The notes beneath the pieces were generated by a model that was given only the letters and a program-made list of their open reading frames with translations, was not told the origin of the DNA and did not search any database. This document shows positions 1 to 6,462 of a DNA stretch of 18,042 nucleotides, piece by piece. The translations under genes and the position numbers were made by a program. Source of the stretch: Candidatus Heimdallarchaeota archaeon (lineage in GTDB: Archaea; Asgardarchaeota; Heimdallarchaeia; Heimdallarchaeales; Kariarchaeaceae); NCBI GenBank assembly GCA_015522385.1, contig WAMJ01000177.1, forward strand, positions 1 to 18,042. Reading direction: 5' to 3'. The first letter of the stretch is position 1. The number at the start of each line of letters is the position of its first letter.

Positions 1-2
1 AA

Positions 3-341
3 CTGGCAGGATACCTTTTCATCCATGGGGATATCTATGTGGACATTCCTGAGGATGTGCACACACTGATTCTGAGCCACGAACATCCATCTATTAATTT
101 GAAGGATGGAGTGGGGCATTCACTACGGGCTAAGGCCTTCATTGAATTGGATCTGGTGATAGGGGGACGGAAGATTAAAGGTGTCATTATACCTGCTGCA
201 GGTTTGTACACCGTTGGAGTGAAATTCCCCATAAACAAAAAAGACAAATTCTTATCTCCCATCCTCCAGAAATATGCCCAAATTGACACACAAGTTGTAT
301 ATCCTTTCACAGAGATTAGTGGACCATACAGAGTCACTTAA
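3..341 (+). CDS. Unrecognised protein, 5'-truncated by window edge
   Basis: The reading frame is open from base 3 to a TAA at 339-341, so about 112 C-terminal residues are visible and the real start lies outside the window. A GTG at 39 could be read as a start, but the frame continues upstream with good coding character (LAGYLFIHGDIYVD), so I treat the gene as cut. The visible part looks like a beta-rich soluble domain with no transmembrane segment and no motif I recognise. Its last 8 bases overlap the end of the convergent methyltransferase gene. A restriction partner for that methyltransferase is conceivable from position alone, but no nuclease motif is visible. Function unknown. Confidence 0.6.
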   Translation: MAGYLFIHGDIYVDIPEDVHTLILSHEHPSINLKDGVGHSLRAKAFIELDLVIGGRKIKGVIIPAAGLYTVGVKFPINKKDKFLSPILQKYAQIDTQVVYPFTEISGPYRVT

Positions 342-1248
342 TACTTTGTGGATGCGATCTCTCTAGTTTCCAGAGCTCAACACGTTCGTTGGCCAGGTCT
401 ACATATGTCTTCTCGTTGTCTATTCCTATAAACTTTCTTCCAGACTTCAGTGCAGCAACAGCAGTCGAACCGCTACCCATGAAAGGGTCCACAACGACAT
501 CACCCTTGTACGAATATAGCTGAATGCACCTGTAGGGCAATTCCACGGGATAAGGGGCAGGGTGATTAAGCCTCTTCGCCGAGGCTGTTGAGAAGGACCA
601 GATAGATTTGGTGAACTCCAGAAACTCATCACGTGTTATTGTGTTCTCCTTCTCACCCTTCTGCCGGTTCATGGTTCCCTTGGAGAACACGAGAATGTAC
701 TCGTGGACATCCCTCAAGGTCGGGTTACTAGCACTCTGCCATGACCCCCAAGCTGTTGAGGTCCCAGCACTTGAAGCCTTGTCCCAGATAATCTCACCTC
801 GCTGGAAGTAGCCGATCTCCGTCATCATTCGACTGACATAGTCGGACAATGGAATGTAGGGCTTTCGACCGACATTTGCGATATTGATACATACCCTCCC
901 GCCGTCTACAAGTTTAGTATAGATCTCTGAGAACACCTCGTAGAGTAGCTGGAGATATTCCGAGAGTGACAGGTCTTCATCATAGGTTTTCTTCGCGTTA
1001 TACGGTGGTGAGGTCACTACAAGATGAACAGATTGATCTGGCAACATCGAGAGATCCCTGCTATCACCTAGCATTGTCTTATTCAACATCTCATTGGGAA
1101 TAATGTTCTCAACGAGGGAGGACTTCCTCTTGGGAGGAACCCTGACTCCCTCGTACATCCTTGACTCATAGAATTTTTTGCTGTCATGGTTCTCCCGTTT
1201 GGAGGAACCAAAAGCCTGTGTCTCTGTTCCAACTCTTGCCTGTGCCAT
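334..1248 (-). CDS. Beta-class amino-group DNA methyltransferase (N4-cytosine or N6-adenine)
   Basis: SAM-dependent DNA methyltransferase acting on an exocyclic amino group. Counting from the GTG at 1257, the catalytic motif IV TSPPYN is at residues 82-87. The SAM-binding motif I, DPFMGSGST, is at 257-265, preceded by HPAPYPVELP at 232-241. Motif IV before motif I is the beta-class order. SPPY is more usual in N4-cytosine enzymes, but N6-adenine enzymes of this class can also carry it, so the methylated base is not settled. About 300 residues is normal for the class; the first 50 residues are a basic extension. I chose ATG 1248 because GGTGGT lies just upstream; GTG 1257 is the alternative. 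No endonuclease gene is recognisable next to it, so it may be an orphan. Its upstream region holds an unusual cluster of CGCG sites. Confidence 0.9.
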   Translation of the reverse strand: MAQARVGTETQAFGSSKRENHDSKKFYESRMYEGVRVPPKRKSSLVENIIPNEMLNKTMLGDSRDLSMLPDQSVHLVVTSPPYNAKKTYDEDLSLSEYLQLLYEVFSEIYTKLVDGGRVCINIANVGRKPYIPLSDYVSRMMTEIGYFQRGEIIWDKASSAGTSTAWGSWQSASNPTLRDVHEYILVFSKGTMNRQKGEKENTITRDEFLEFTKSIWSFSTASAKRLNHPAPYPVELPYRCIQLYSYKGDVVVDPFMGSGSTAVAALKSGRKFIGIDNEKTYVDLANERVELWKLERSHPQSIK

Positions 1249-1260
1249 ATGTACCACCGA

Positions 1261-1485
1261 TAATCGCGCTATTCGCGGTTTTAATAATGGTGATCAGGAT
1301 TATTAGGTTATAAACTTGATTGTGTTATGATTTTGTATATAAATTCGCGATACGTTTTCAGTCATAAATATACAAAAGATTGGAGGATAAATTTGGATTT
1401 TCGCGAAAATTCGCGATACAGAGATTCCCTATTGATTTTAGATTTGGCGCGGAATGTGTTTTTTTGGTACTTATTGGCGCGATAC
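1261..1485 (-). promoter_or_regulatory. AT-rich upstream region of the methyltransferase with seven CGCG sites
   Basis: This 228-base gap (1258-1485) between the methyltransferase start and the end of the upstream gene is AT-rich yet contains CGCG at 1265, 1274, 1346, 1402, 1412, 1448 and 1478. CGCGATAC occurs three times, at 1346, 1412 and 1478, exactly 66 bases apart. The first two copies share 13 bases (AAATTCGCGATAC), and 1397-1410 is a perfect 14-base palindrome with TCGCGA in its centre. Two TATA-like sequences read toward the methyltransferase: TTTATATA around 1338 and GTTTATAA around 1311. The second would give a leader of roughly 35 bases. An operator role is inferred. Confidence 0.5.
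1331..1377. repeat. Perfect 10-bp inverted repeat with a CGCGATAC site in the loop
   Basis: TTTTGTATAT at 1331-1340 is matched by its exact reverse complement ATATACAAAA at 1368-1377, separated by 27 bases that include AAATTCGCGATAC. The left arm overlaps the TATA-like sequence of the methyltransferase promoter. It could be a dimeric regulator site or the symmetric halves of two TATA boxes; the sequence cannot distinguish them. Confidence 0.4.
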
Positions 1486-2532
1486 TTACTTGAATGCTGC
1501 TTTCAATTTATCTTGAAGTTGCTGCTTGAGTTGTTCGGCCGAGAGTTCTTCTATATTTGTGACCTCTTCTGCCTCGTCTTCAGCGTCCTTCTTACTTGGA
1601 GTTTCTTCTTTCTCATCTGTAGGGGCCTTCTTGAGATTGGCAAGAGCACTCTTCAGCGCACCCTCCGATACAAGACCACCTCCCATTGAGGGAGCTGAAG
1701 ATTTTGGAGTTTCCTCTTTCGGTGGAGCTTTTTTCAGATTAGCAAGTGCGTTTTGCAATGCACCTTGACTGACCAGACCGCCCCCACCCATCGGAGCTGG
1801 GCTTGCCGTTGCGGGTTCCTTCGGAGGCGCTTTGCTCAAGCTACTGATTGCATCCTGAAGAGCTCCTCCAGATACAAGACCACCACCAAGGTTAGGCCCT
1901 GCAGGAGTAGATCCAGGAGTGCCCCCGAGATTGGGACCAGAAGGAGTACCGCCAAGATTAGGACCAGAAGGAGTACCGCCGAGATTAGGACCAGTGGGGG
2001 TACCACCGAGATTGGGACCAGAGGGAGTGCCTCCGAGACTGGGGGCAGAAGGAGTACCACCGAGACTGGGGGCAGAAGGAGTACCACCGAGATTAGGACC
2101 AGAAGGAGTGCCTCCGAGACTTGGACCAGTGGGGGTGCCTCCGAGACCGGGACCAGAAGGAACGGTCGGAGTACCACCAAATGACGGTCCACCAGATGAA
2201 GGAGCTCCAGCTGTGGCTACAGGGGCTACGGACGGGGATCCAGTTCCAGGAGTACTAAATACCGGTACCTGTGCCTTGGTTCCCATAATATTCAGGGGAC
2301 CTAAATTCAGTCGCTCTACGGGGATCATTGCAAGATCTTCAACGATTGAATCAAATTTTTCCTCATCGTCGGTCACTCTCCGATTTAGCTTTTTGAGCCT
2401 AAGTGACGTCTCACTAACGAAGTCAATTATCTTGGTTCCCACATTGTCGATCTTAATTGCTACATCCTTTACCTGTTGCTTATCTTCTGCTCCAAGAATT
2501 ACACTATCGATAAAGTCCTCTAAGTCGCTCAT
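1486..2532 (-). CDS. Coiled-coil protein with Gly/Pro repeat linker and three 34-residue C-terminal modules
   Basis: A 348-residue protein without recognised enzymatic motifs. Residues 1-75 are a charged helical, probably coiled-coil segment (KIIDFVSETSLRLKKLNRRV in its middle). Residues 95-215 are Gly/Pro/Ser/Thr-rich, with eight exact-length copies of a nine-residue unit LGGTPxxPx at 130-201. Then come three modules of pattern GGGLVSxGALxxALxxLxKAP whose leucines (219, 253, 287) are exactly 34 residues apart. An acidic stretch follows, then a final helix at 326-348. No signal peptide or membrane helix is seen. The layout (short coiled coil, flexible Pro-containing linker, repeated short helical motifs ending in basic LKK) recalls eukaryotic actin-nucleation factors, and the N-terminus has a weak resemblance to BRK1/CCDC53-type coiled coils; this is inference only. 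ATG 2532 fits a TATA box about 30 bases upstream. Confidence 0.85.
   Translation of the reverse strand: MSDLEDFIDSVILGAEDKQQVKDVAIKIDNVGTKIIDFVSETSLRLKKLNRRVTDDEEKFDSIVEDLAMIPVERLNLGPLNIMGTKAQVPVFSTPGTGSPSVAPVATAGAPSSGGPSFGGTPTVPSGPGLGGTPTGPSLGGTPSGPNLGGTPSAPSLGGTPSAPSLGGTPSGPNLGGTPTGPNLGGTPSGPNLGGTPSGPNLGGTPGSTPAGPNLGGGLVSGGALQDAISSLSKAPPKEPATASPAPMGGGGLVSQGALQNALANLKKAPPKEETPKSSAPSMGGGLVSEGALKSALANLKKAPTDEKEETPSKKDAEDEAEEVTNIEELSAEQLKQQLQDKLKAAFK
1603..1887 (-). repeat. Three protein-level modules with 34-residue period
   Basis: Within the coiled-coil/Gly-Pro gene, the motif GGGLVSxGAL is repeated three times with exact 34-codon (102-base) spacing. Copies 2 and 3 share ALANLKKAP, and copy 1 is more diverged (AISSLSKAP). 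Pro/Lys/Glu-rich spacers separate them. Each looks like a short amphipathic helix followed by a basic, extended stretch, as in short linear binding motifs. Confidence 0.75.
1930..2145 (-). repeat. Eight tandem 27-bp units coding the LGGTPxxPx linker
   Basis: Eight in-frame 27-base units span residues 130-201 of the coiled-coil protein. The variable positions alternate between S/T, G/A and N/S, and a ninth lengthened unit (LGGTPGSTPAGPN) follows at 202-214. On the plus strand the units read as variants of AGATTAGGACCAGAAGGAGT. Near-identical neighbours suggest recent slippage or recombination, so copy number may vary between strains or be misassembled. Confidence 0.9.
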
Positions 2533-2559
2533 TTACCTGTATGACTATCTGTATGTAAT

Positions 2560-2570
2560 CTTATAAAAAG
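2560..2570 (-). promoter_or_regulatory. TATA box of the coiled-coil/Gly-Pro protein gene
   Basis: On the minus strand CTTTTTATAAG is centred about 33 bases before ATG 2532. This is the distance expected for an archaeal TATA box with a very short leader. It lies between the end of endA and the start of the gene, so this gene probably has its own promoter although it follows endA on the same strand. Confidence 0.55.
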
Positions 2571-2597
2571 ATAGGTTCATTCAGATATATGCCTGTC

Positions 2598-2628
2598 GGG
2601 GGATTTCCCAACTTAAGGGTAATTCCCC
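2598..2628. other. Strong hairpin at the end of endA
   Basis: GGGGGATTTCCC (2598-2609) and GGGTAATTCCCC (2617-2628) form a 12-position stem with one T-T mismatch and one G-T pair around the loop AACTTAA. The right foot touches the endA stop codon. No T-run follows on the minus strand, so it is not a classical terminator. It could be an mRNA 3'-end structure or an operator upstream of the following gene. Confidence 0.4.
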
Positions 2629-3206
2629 TATATTTTTACCCTATCAAGATTCAGAAATTCGACTCTTTGGTCTTCCGTGATATAGGCTAAAAGAAATATT
2701 TTCTTAACCGTACCAGCTAACCTGCCAGCCTTTACCAGATCGAAAGCTCGTACCTTTGAATGATCGTGTAGGACATGAACGACATATTCTGCGTGATCAA
2801 TTCCAGGTCCAGTTGTGTAAGCTATAAATTCTGAACCGAATTTCATACCCGGTCTCACAACGTAATTTTTATCTCTGAAATAACTGTATACGAGGTAATT
2901 ATCAGAGAAATTCTCGTATTTCTCCTTGGCAAATTCAATTATTCTCTCAAGGTCTAACTGTTCACCGTCCTCAAAGACCTCCACCATATCTTTAGAAAGT
3001 AGATAGCAGACCTCGAAGTAAGAGTACGTGTATGGGAGGGCACTACCAGAGGGGGGTATCTTCCTGGCTCCGAGGGGTTTCCCGAAGAAATGAGGCTGTG
3101 AGTAGAGACGCTGGGCATCCTCTTTGTCCCATTGAACAAATATCTCTCCGAGTTTCTCGATTTTGAATTTCCCTGACTGGTTCACCGAGCGATCTACCAC
3201 GTACAA
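2628..3206 (-). CDS. endA: tRNA-splicing endonuclease
   Basis: Cleaves the bulge-helix-bulge motif at intron-exon junctions in precursor tRNA (and rRNA). The C-terminal nuclease domain matches the family clearly. The stretch YVVRPGMKFGSEFIAY ends in the expected catalytic Tyr130, DHAEY holds His138, and LAGTVKKIFLLA holds the catalytic lysine (Lys168 or Lys169). At 192 residues it has the short form typical of homotetrameric archaeal enzymes: an N-terminal domain (about 1-95), then one catalytic domain. The annotated start is a TTG at 3206, with GTG 3200 as the alternative; the frame stays open for 18 more codons upstream but has no better start. It is transcribed divergently from uppP, with an 85-base gap. 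No intron-containing tRNA is visible in this window. Confidence 0.93.
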   Translation of the reverse strand: MYVVDRSVNQSGKFKIEKLGEIFVQWDKEDAQRLYSQPHFFGKPLGARKIPPSGSALPYTYSYFEVCYLLSKDMVEVFEDGEQLDLERIIEFAKEKYENFSDNYLVYSYFRDKNYVVRPGMKFGSEFIAYTTGPGIDHAEYVVHVLHDHSKVRAFDLVKAGRLAGTVKKIFLLAYITEDQRVEFLNLDRVKI

Positions 3207-3291
3207 GCGATAGATTCCCAGTACTTTAAGGATTCTAAAGAGAATGATCTTGCATTTTGGTTACGAGACAAGCATTTAACACTTGCAGGAT

Positions 3292-4131
3292 ATGGGTAAA
3301 TATGTGAATAATATCTGGTTTTACATCCTTCTAGGTCTGATTCAGGGTACTGCAGAGTGGTTACCTATATCTTCAGAGGGTATGCTCACAGTTGCTCAGA
3401 CATCAGCAGGAGTAGATTATCTCATTGCAATCAGAATTGCTATTTGGTTGCACATCGGAACTCTTGGAGCAGTCATGATAGTATTCCGGGAGGAGTGGAG
3501 ACGGATTTTTCTCGTCTGGGACGAACATGTTCCTGAAAGGAAATTTGTAATACTGACGACCATAGGAACCGGGATTGTGGGCATCCCCGTCAAGGTTTTC
3601 CTAGTTGACCTTATTGGTGAATCTGCAACTGTAGTCGGTTGGATTTACATTCAAATTGGTGCTGCTTTGCTCATTACTGCAGTTTTACTGCGCTACAGCA
3701 GATTTAAAGAGGGTGATGAGAAGAAGATAGACGATCTCCCGTCTTGGCAACAACTTCTCATAGGTTTCTCCCAAGGATTTACCATCATCCCAGGTATTAG
3801 CAGATCAGGAACAACTGTTTCTGCACTTCTATTCAGCAAGGTGGATGGGGAGGAGTCATTTAGAGGGAGTTTTCTCATGTCTGTCCCTGCAGTGGCGGGT
3901 GGAGTTTTCTTAGACATAATTGGGATTATTGGTGATGGAGGTGACCTCACCTCTGGGCTAAATTTCTCACTAGTGGCGCTAGGAATCGTGGTGGCCTTCA
4001 TCTCTGGGCTGGCAACCATAAAATTGCTCTTAAATTTTGCAAGGAAGCTTAACTTTGCACTGGTTGCGCTCAGTTTCGGGATACTTCTGATTGTGGTTGG
4101 ACTATTCTTACTCCTGATCCCCCCTCTATGA
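3292..4131 (+). CDS. uppP: UppP/BacA-family polyprenyl diphosphatase
   Basis: Integral membrane enzyme that removes a phosphate from undecaprenyl (in archaea presumably dolichyl-type) diphosphate to recycle the lipid carrier for glycan assembly. The family signatures are GLIQGTAEWLPISSEG near residues 15-30 and PGISRSGTT near 167-175, including the active-site arginine (Arg171). The protein is almost entirely hydrophobic helices, as expected for about 270-280 residues. Two changes from the bacterial form are visible: the first Glu of ExxxE is Gln18, and the His that follows SSxG in bacteria is Met31. I chose ATG 3292 over TTG 3283, since the ATG is close to the first helix. Its last 62 bases overlap the convergent MoaD-like gene. 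Confidence 0.92.
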   Translation: MGKYVNNIWFYILLGLIQGTAEWLPISSEGMLTVAQTSAGVDYLIAIRIAIWLHIGTLGAVMIVFREEWRRIFLVWDEHVPERKFVILTTIGTGIVGIPVKVFLVDLIGESATVVGWIYIQIGAALLITAVLLRYSRFKEGDEKKIDDLPSWQQLLIGFSQGFTIIPGISRSGTTVSALLFSKVDGEESFRGSFLMSVPAVAGGVFLDIIGIIGDGGDLTSGLNFSLVALGIVVAFISGLATIKLLLNFARKLNFALVALSFGILLIVVGLFLLLIPPL

Positions 4132-4360
4132 TAGGAAGAAGAGAAAGTTCGTTCTTGATCTCAATGAATAAATCACGAGGAAGTGTGAGGGAAAGGTCAT
4201 CCGCAATCACATTTATCTGCCCTTCTTGAAACTCTTCGCCAATCTCTGGATATTTCTCGAATAAGTAGTCAAGTACTTCTTTTACCACAGAGCCTTCTGA
4301 TGCAATCGTCTTTGAACCCACAATTCTTGATAGGTATCCATATAATTTGACTGTTACCAC
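4070..4360 (-). CDS. MoaD/ThiS-like ubiquitin-fold protein with a tail after the Gly-Gly
   Basis: A 96-residue beta-grasp protein. The MVTVKLYGYLSRIVG first hairpin, the helix VKEVLDYLFEKYPEI and the closing LSLLPIIEGG strand match MoaD/ThiS/SAMP-like sulfur carriers and archaeal ubiquitin-like modifiers. These normally end in Gly-Gly, which is adenylated by an E1-like enzyme. Here Gly80-Gly81 is followed by 15 more residues (SGVRIVQPQSEVSRN), so the Gly-Gly is internal and would need cleavage before use, or the protein is not a carrier. That tail is encoded inside the overlap with the 3' end of uppP. The start is a GTG at 4360; a stop codon lies two codons upstream. It lies 32 bases downstream of the TPR/coiled-coil gene and may be cotranscribed with it. 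No E1, MoaE or protease is in the window. Confidence 0.8.
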   Translation of the reverse strand: MVTVKLYGYLSRIVGSKTIASEGSVVKEVLDYLFEKYPEIGEEFQEGQINVIADDLSLTLPRDLFIEIKNELSLLPIIEGGSGVRIVQPQSEVSRN

Positions 4361-4392
4361 ATATTAATTACGTTACACAGGGATAAGAAAGC

Positions 4393-6390
4393 TTAGGTTG
4401 AAGAATGCTCCTTGAGCTTCATTTCGTAGTCTTCTTTGAGGGTGAGGAGTTCCTTCTCATGCTTGGACTGAAGCTGTGATATTTTCAGCTCATTTTCCTG
4501 TATGAGTTGTTCCTTCTGCAATCTGAGTTTTTCTTCATACTCATTGGTCAGATCTTTGATCTTCGCCTCATATTCTGATTTGAGTCTGTTCTCTGTCTCT
4601 TCTACAGCATGAACCTTCTCCTCCTCAAATTGCTTCCGCAACTCATTGACTGTCTCTGCATTCTTTTCGTTTGATTGGGACAGCTGTTTGTTAAACTGTT
4701 CTCTCAGCATCTCTTCTTGTTCAGATAACTTGGCATTGAGCTTTCTATCCATCAGCGCGGTGTTCTGGTCTATCTCGTCCTTCATCTTGGACTCCATCTC
4801 TTCAAGCTGGACCTTATGAGCCTCGAGGAGCTCATTCTTCTCCTTCTCAAAGGACTCCTTTAACTCCCGCTTCTGCCCATCTAATGCCTTCTGGTGTTCG
4901 GCTTTCAGCTCTTCAATCTTCTTAGAAGTCTCCTCCCTCTGCGCGGCAAGAGCAGCTTCCTTTTCAGATTCGAACTTTGCACGCTCACTGGCTAGCGTCT
5001 CCTCAAACTCCTTTGATTTAATCTCGATGGCTTCTTGGACTTTGGACTCGGCATGAGTCTCCTTATCCTTCTCAAGGGCCCCCAGAACTTCGGAAGTCTT
5101 AGATCCATCAGGGCTGAAATAGTCTGACAGAACGCTCCTCAGGATTTGAAGACTTTCTATGTATGCGGGTACATTTTCGTACTCTTCATTATCAAGTTTC
5201 TTCTGTACCTCTTCAACTATGGTCTTCTGGACATTTGATAGCATAGTTGTAAATTCACTTGGATAGTCCTCATGGATTCTGAGTGATTGCTGTCCCTCGA
5301 TCTTCTCAACCTCTGCTTTGATCTCTCTTCCCAACTTATCCTTCTTGCTCTCAGCGTTGATCTCAATCTCGTAAGGACCGAAGTACTGCACCTGCTGGTT
5401 CTTGAGCATGTTGAAATATGTGATCTTTCCTCCAAGTTTAACCTTGATGTCTGCAGGAGTAGAGGTTTGATGTCTGAGGTGGAGGACTAACTGTTCATGC
5501 TGTTCGGGATCGAAGGTCTGGTACTCTTTGACAGTATCACCATCGACAAGTTCCAACTCGGATGGAAGTTCCAGCTCTACCCTCGCATTACTCGCAACTC
5601 CCTCACCTGTGTTCATGAGGTCAATCTTTACCTCGAAGATCTGGTTCACTACGATGTCTTTGGGTAGTTCACTGGAAATCAACATAGAGGGGAGTTTGAT
5701 CTGATCCTGGAAATGAGAGAGTACATCATCAACAACTTGATTCAGGAGGGGCTCAATTCCGCTGAGTTTCATTTTAGACAGAGATGGTCTAATCTGAGAT
5801 GCTATGAGTCGTTGGGCCTCCTGCAATGACTCATGGGACACTTCCTGAAGAGCCTGTAAGACGTACCCGACCACCCAAACGGTCTGTACGAGGTTCTCCT
5901 TACCAATCTGTATCTTTCCTTCGGCAGATTTCTTCTCGATTGACTGAAGTGTATTCTCATAGACACTTTTCGCCTTGTCATAGTCCTTTAATAGAACGTA
6001 GATCAATCCACCAAGAGCGGCACAGGTCACACCATGGGAGTACTCTTCATAGGTGTTGATGTACATATTGGCAGCTTCCATGAGTTGTTCTCCGACCGTG
6101 CTGTAGAGTTTCTCTGCTTCATCCTTCTGACCAAGTTTGAGGTACCCCAAACTCGTGAGGTAATATGCTTCTGCAGCAGATCTGTACTGTTTCTGCTCTG
6201 CATACTTCTGAGCCTTGGTCATACCATTCTTGACCGCAGAAGTATACAGAGTGTTCGCTTTACCGACATTACCGTTTGTATATTCGATGTCTCCGTTCTG
6301 GATCAGCTTGAAGGGATCAGTCTCCCCCTCCTCGCTGTCTGCACCAATTTTCGCAAATAACTCATCTCTAAATGCCATCTTCGCGCTCAT
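4393..6390 (-). CDS. TPR / Ig-like / long coiled-coil protein
   Basis: A 665-residue soluble protein, not recognised as a named family. Residues 25-230 are an alpha-helical repeat array with TPR-like helix pairs (AAEAYYLTSLGYLKLGQKDEA, DYDKAKSVYENTL). Residues 235-347 look like a beta-sandwich of the CARDB/Ig type (FEVKIDLMNTGEGVASNARV is characteristic). Residues 350-430 are helical. Residues 440-662 are a nearly uninterrupted Glu/Lys-rich coiled coil that would be about 30 nm long if fully extended. No membrane segment is seen. The TPR region suggests partner binding and the coiled coil suggests dimerisation or a spacer, so a scaffold or tether is the most natural reading. It follows pyruvate kinase by 72 bases on the same strand and precedes the MoaD-like gene by 32. 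ATG 6390 has a weak AT-rich TATA-like stretch 20-27 bases upstream. Confidence 0.85.
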   Translation of the reverse strand: MSAKMAFRDELFAKIGADSEEGETDPFKLIQNGDIEYTNGNVGKANTLYTSAVKNGMTKAQKYAEQKQYRSAAEAYYLTSLGYLKLGQKDEAEKLYSTVGEQLMEAANMYINTYEEYSHGVTCAALGGLIYVLLKDYDKAKSVYENTLQSIEKKSAEGKIQIGKENLVQTVWVVGYVLQALQEVSHESLQEAQRLIASQIRPSLSKMKLSGIEPLLNQVVDDVLSHFQDQIKLPSMLISSELPKDIVVNQIFEVKIDLMNTGEGVASNARVELELPSELELVDGDTVKEYQTFDPEQHEQLVLHLRHQTSTPADIKVKLGGKITYFNMLKNQQVQYFGPYEIEINAESKKDKLGREIKAEVEKIEGQQSLRIHEDYPSEFTTMLSNVQKTIVEEVQKKLDNEEYENVPAYIESLQILRSVLSDYFSPDGSKTSEVLGALEKDKETHAESKVQEAIEIKSKEFEETLASERAKFESEKEAALAAQREETSKKIEELKAEHQKALDGQKRELKESFEKEKNELLEAHKVQLEEMESKMKDEIDQNTALMDRKLNAKLSEQEEMLREQFNKQLSQSNEKNAETVNELRKQFEEEKVHAVEETENRLKSEYEAKIKDLTNEYEEKLRLQKEQLIQENELKISQLQSKHEKELLTLKEDYEMKLKEHSST

Positions 6391-6462
6391 TTTACTATAG
6401 CGACTGAGTAAATAATGTTTATCGTGACCGAGGTAAAATTTTGAAGCAAAATCAAATATCTT

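Noticed and set aside
1458..1465. T-run as a transcription terminator
   Set aside because: It is a T-run only on the plus strand, whereas both neighbouring genes are on the minus strand.
1327..1689. Plus-strand frame across the CGCG region
   Set aside because: It has biased, Phe/Leu/Tyr-rich composition, no ribosome binding site, and overlaps the end of the coiled-coil gene on the other strand.
1836..2192. Minus-strand frame rich in Leu/Val repeats and a plus-strand Arg/Thr-rich frame over the same bases
   Set aside because: A 27-base repeat keeps all six frames open; these are by-products of the repeat.
1919..2566. Long plus-strand reading frame rich in PPRLGPEGV repeats
   Set aside because: It is the antisense shadow of the 27-bp repeats in the minus-strand coiled-coil gene; the minus-strand frame has a TATA box, a good start and a sensible domain layout.
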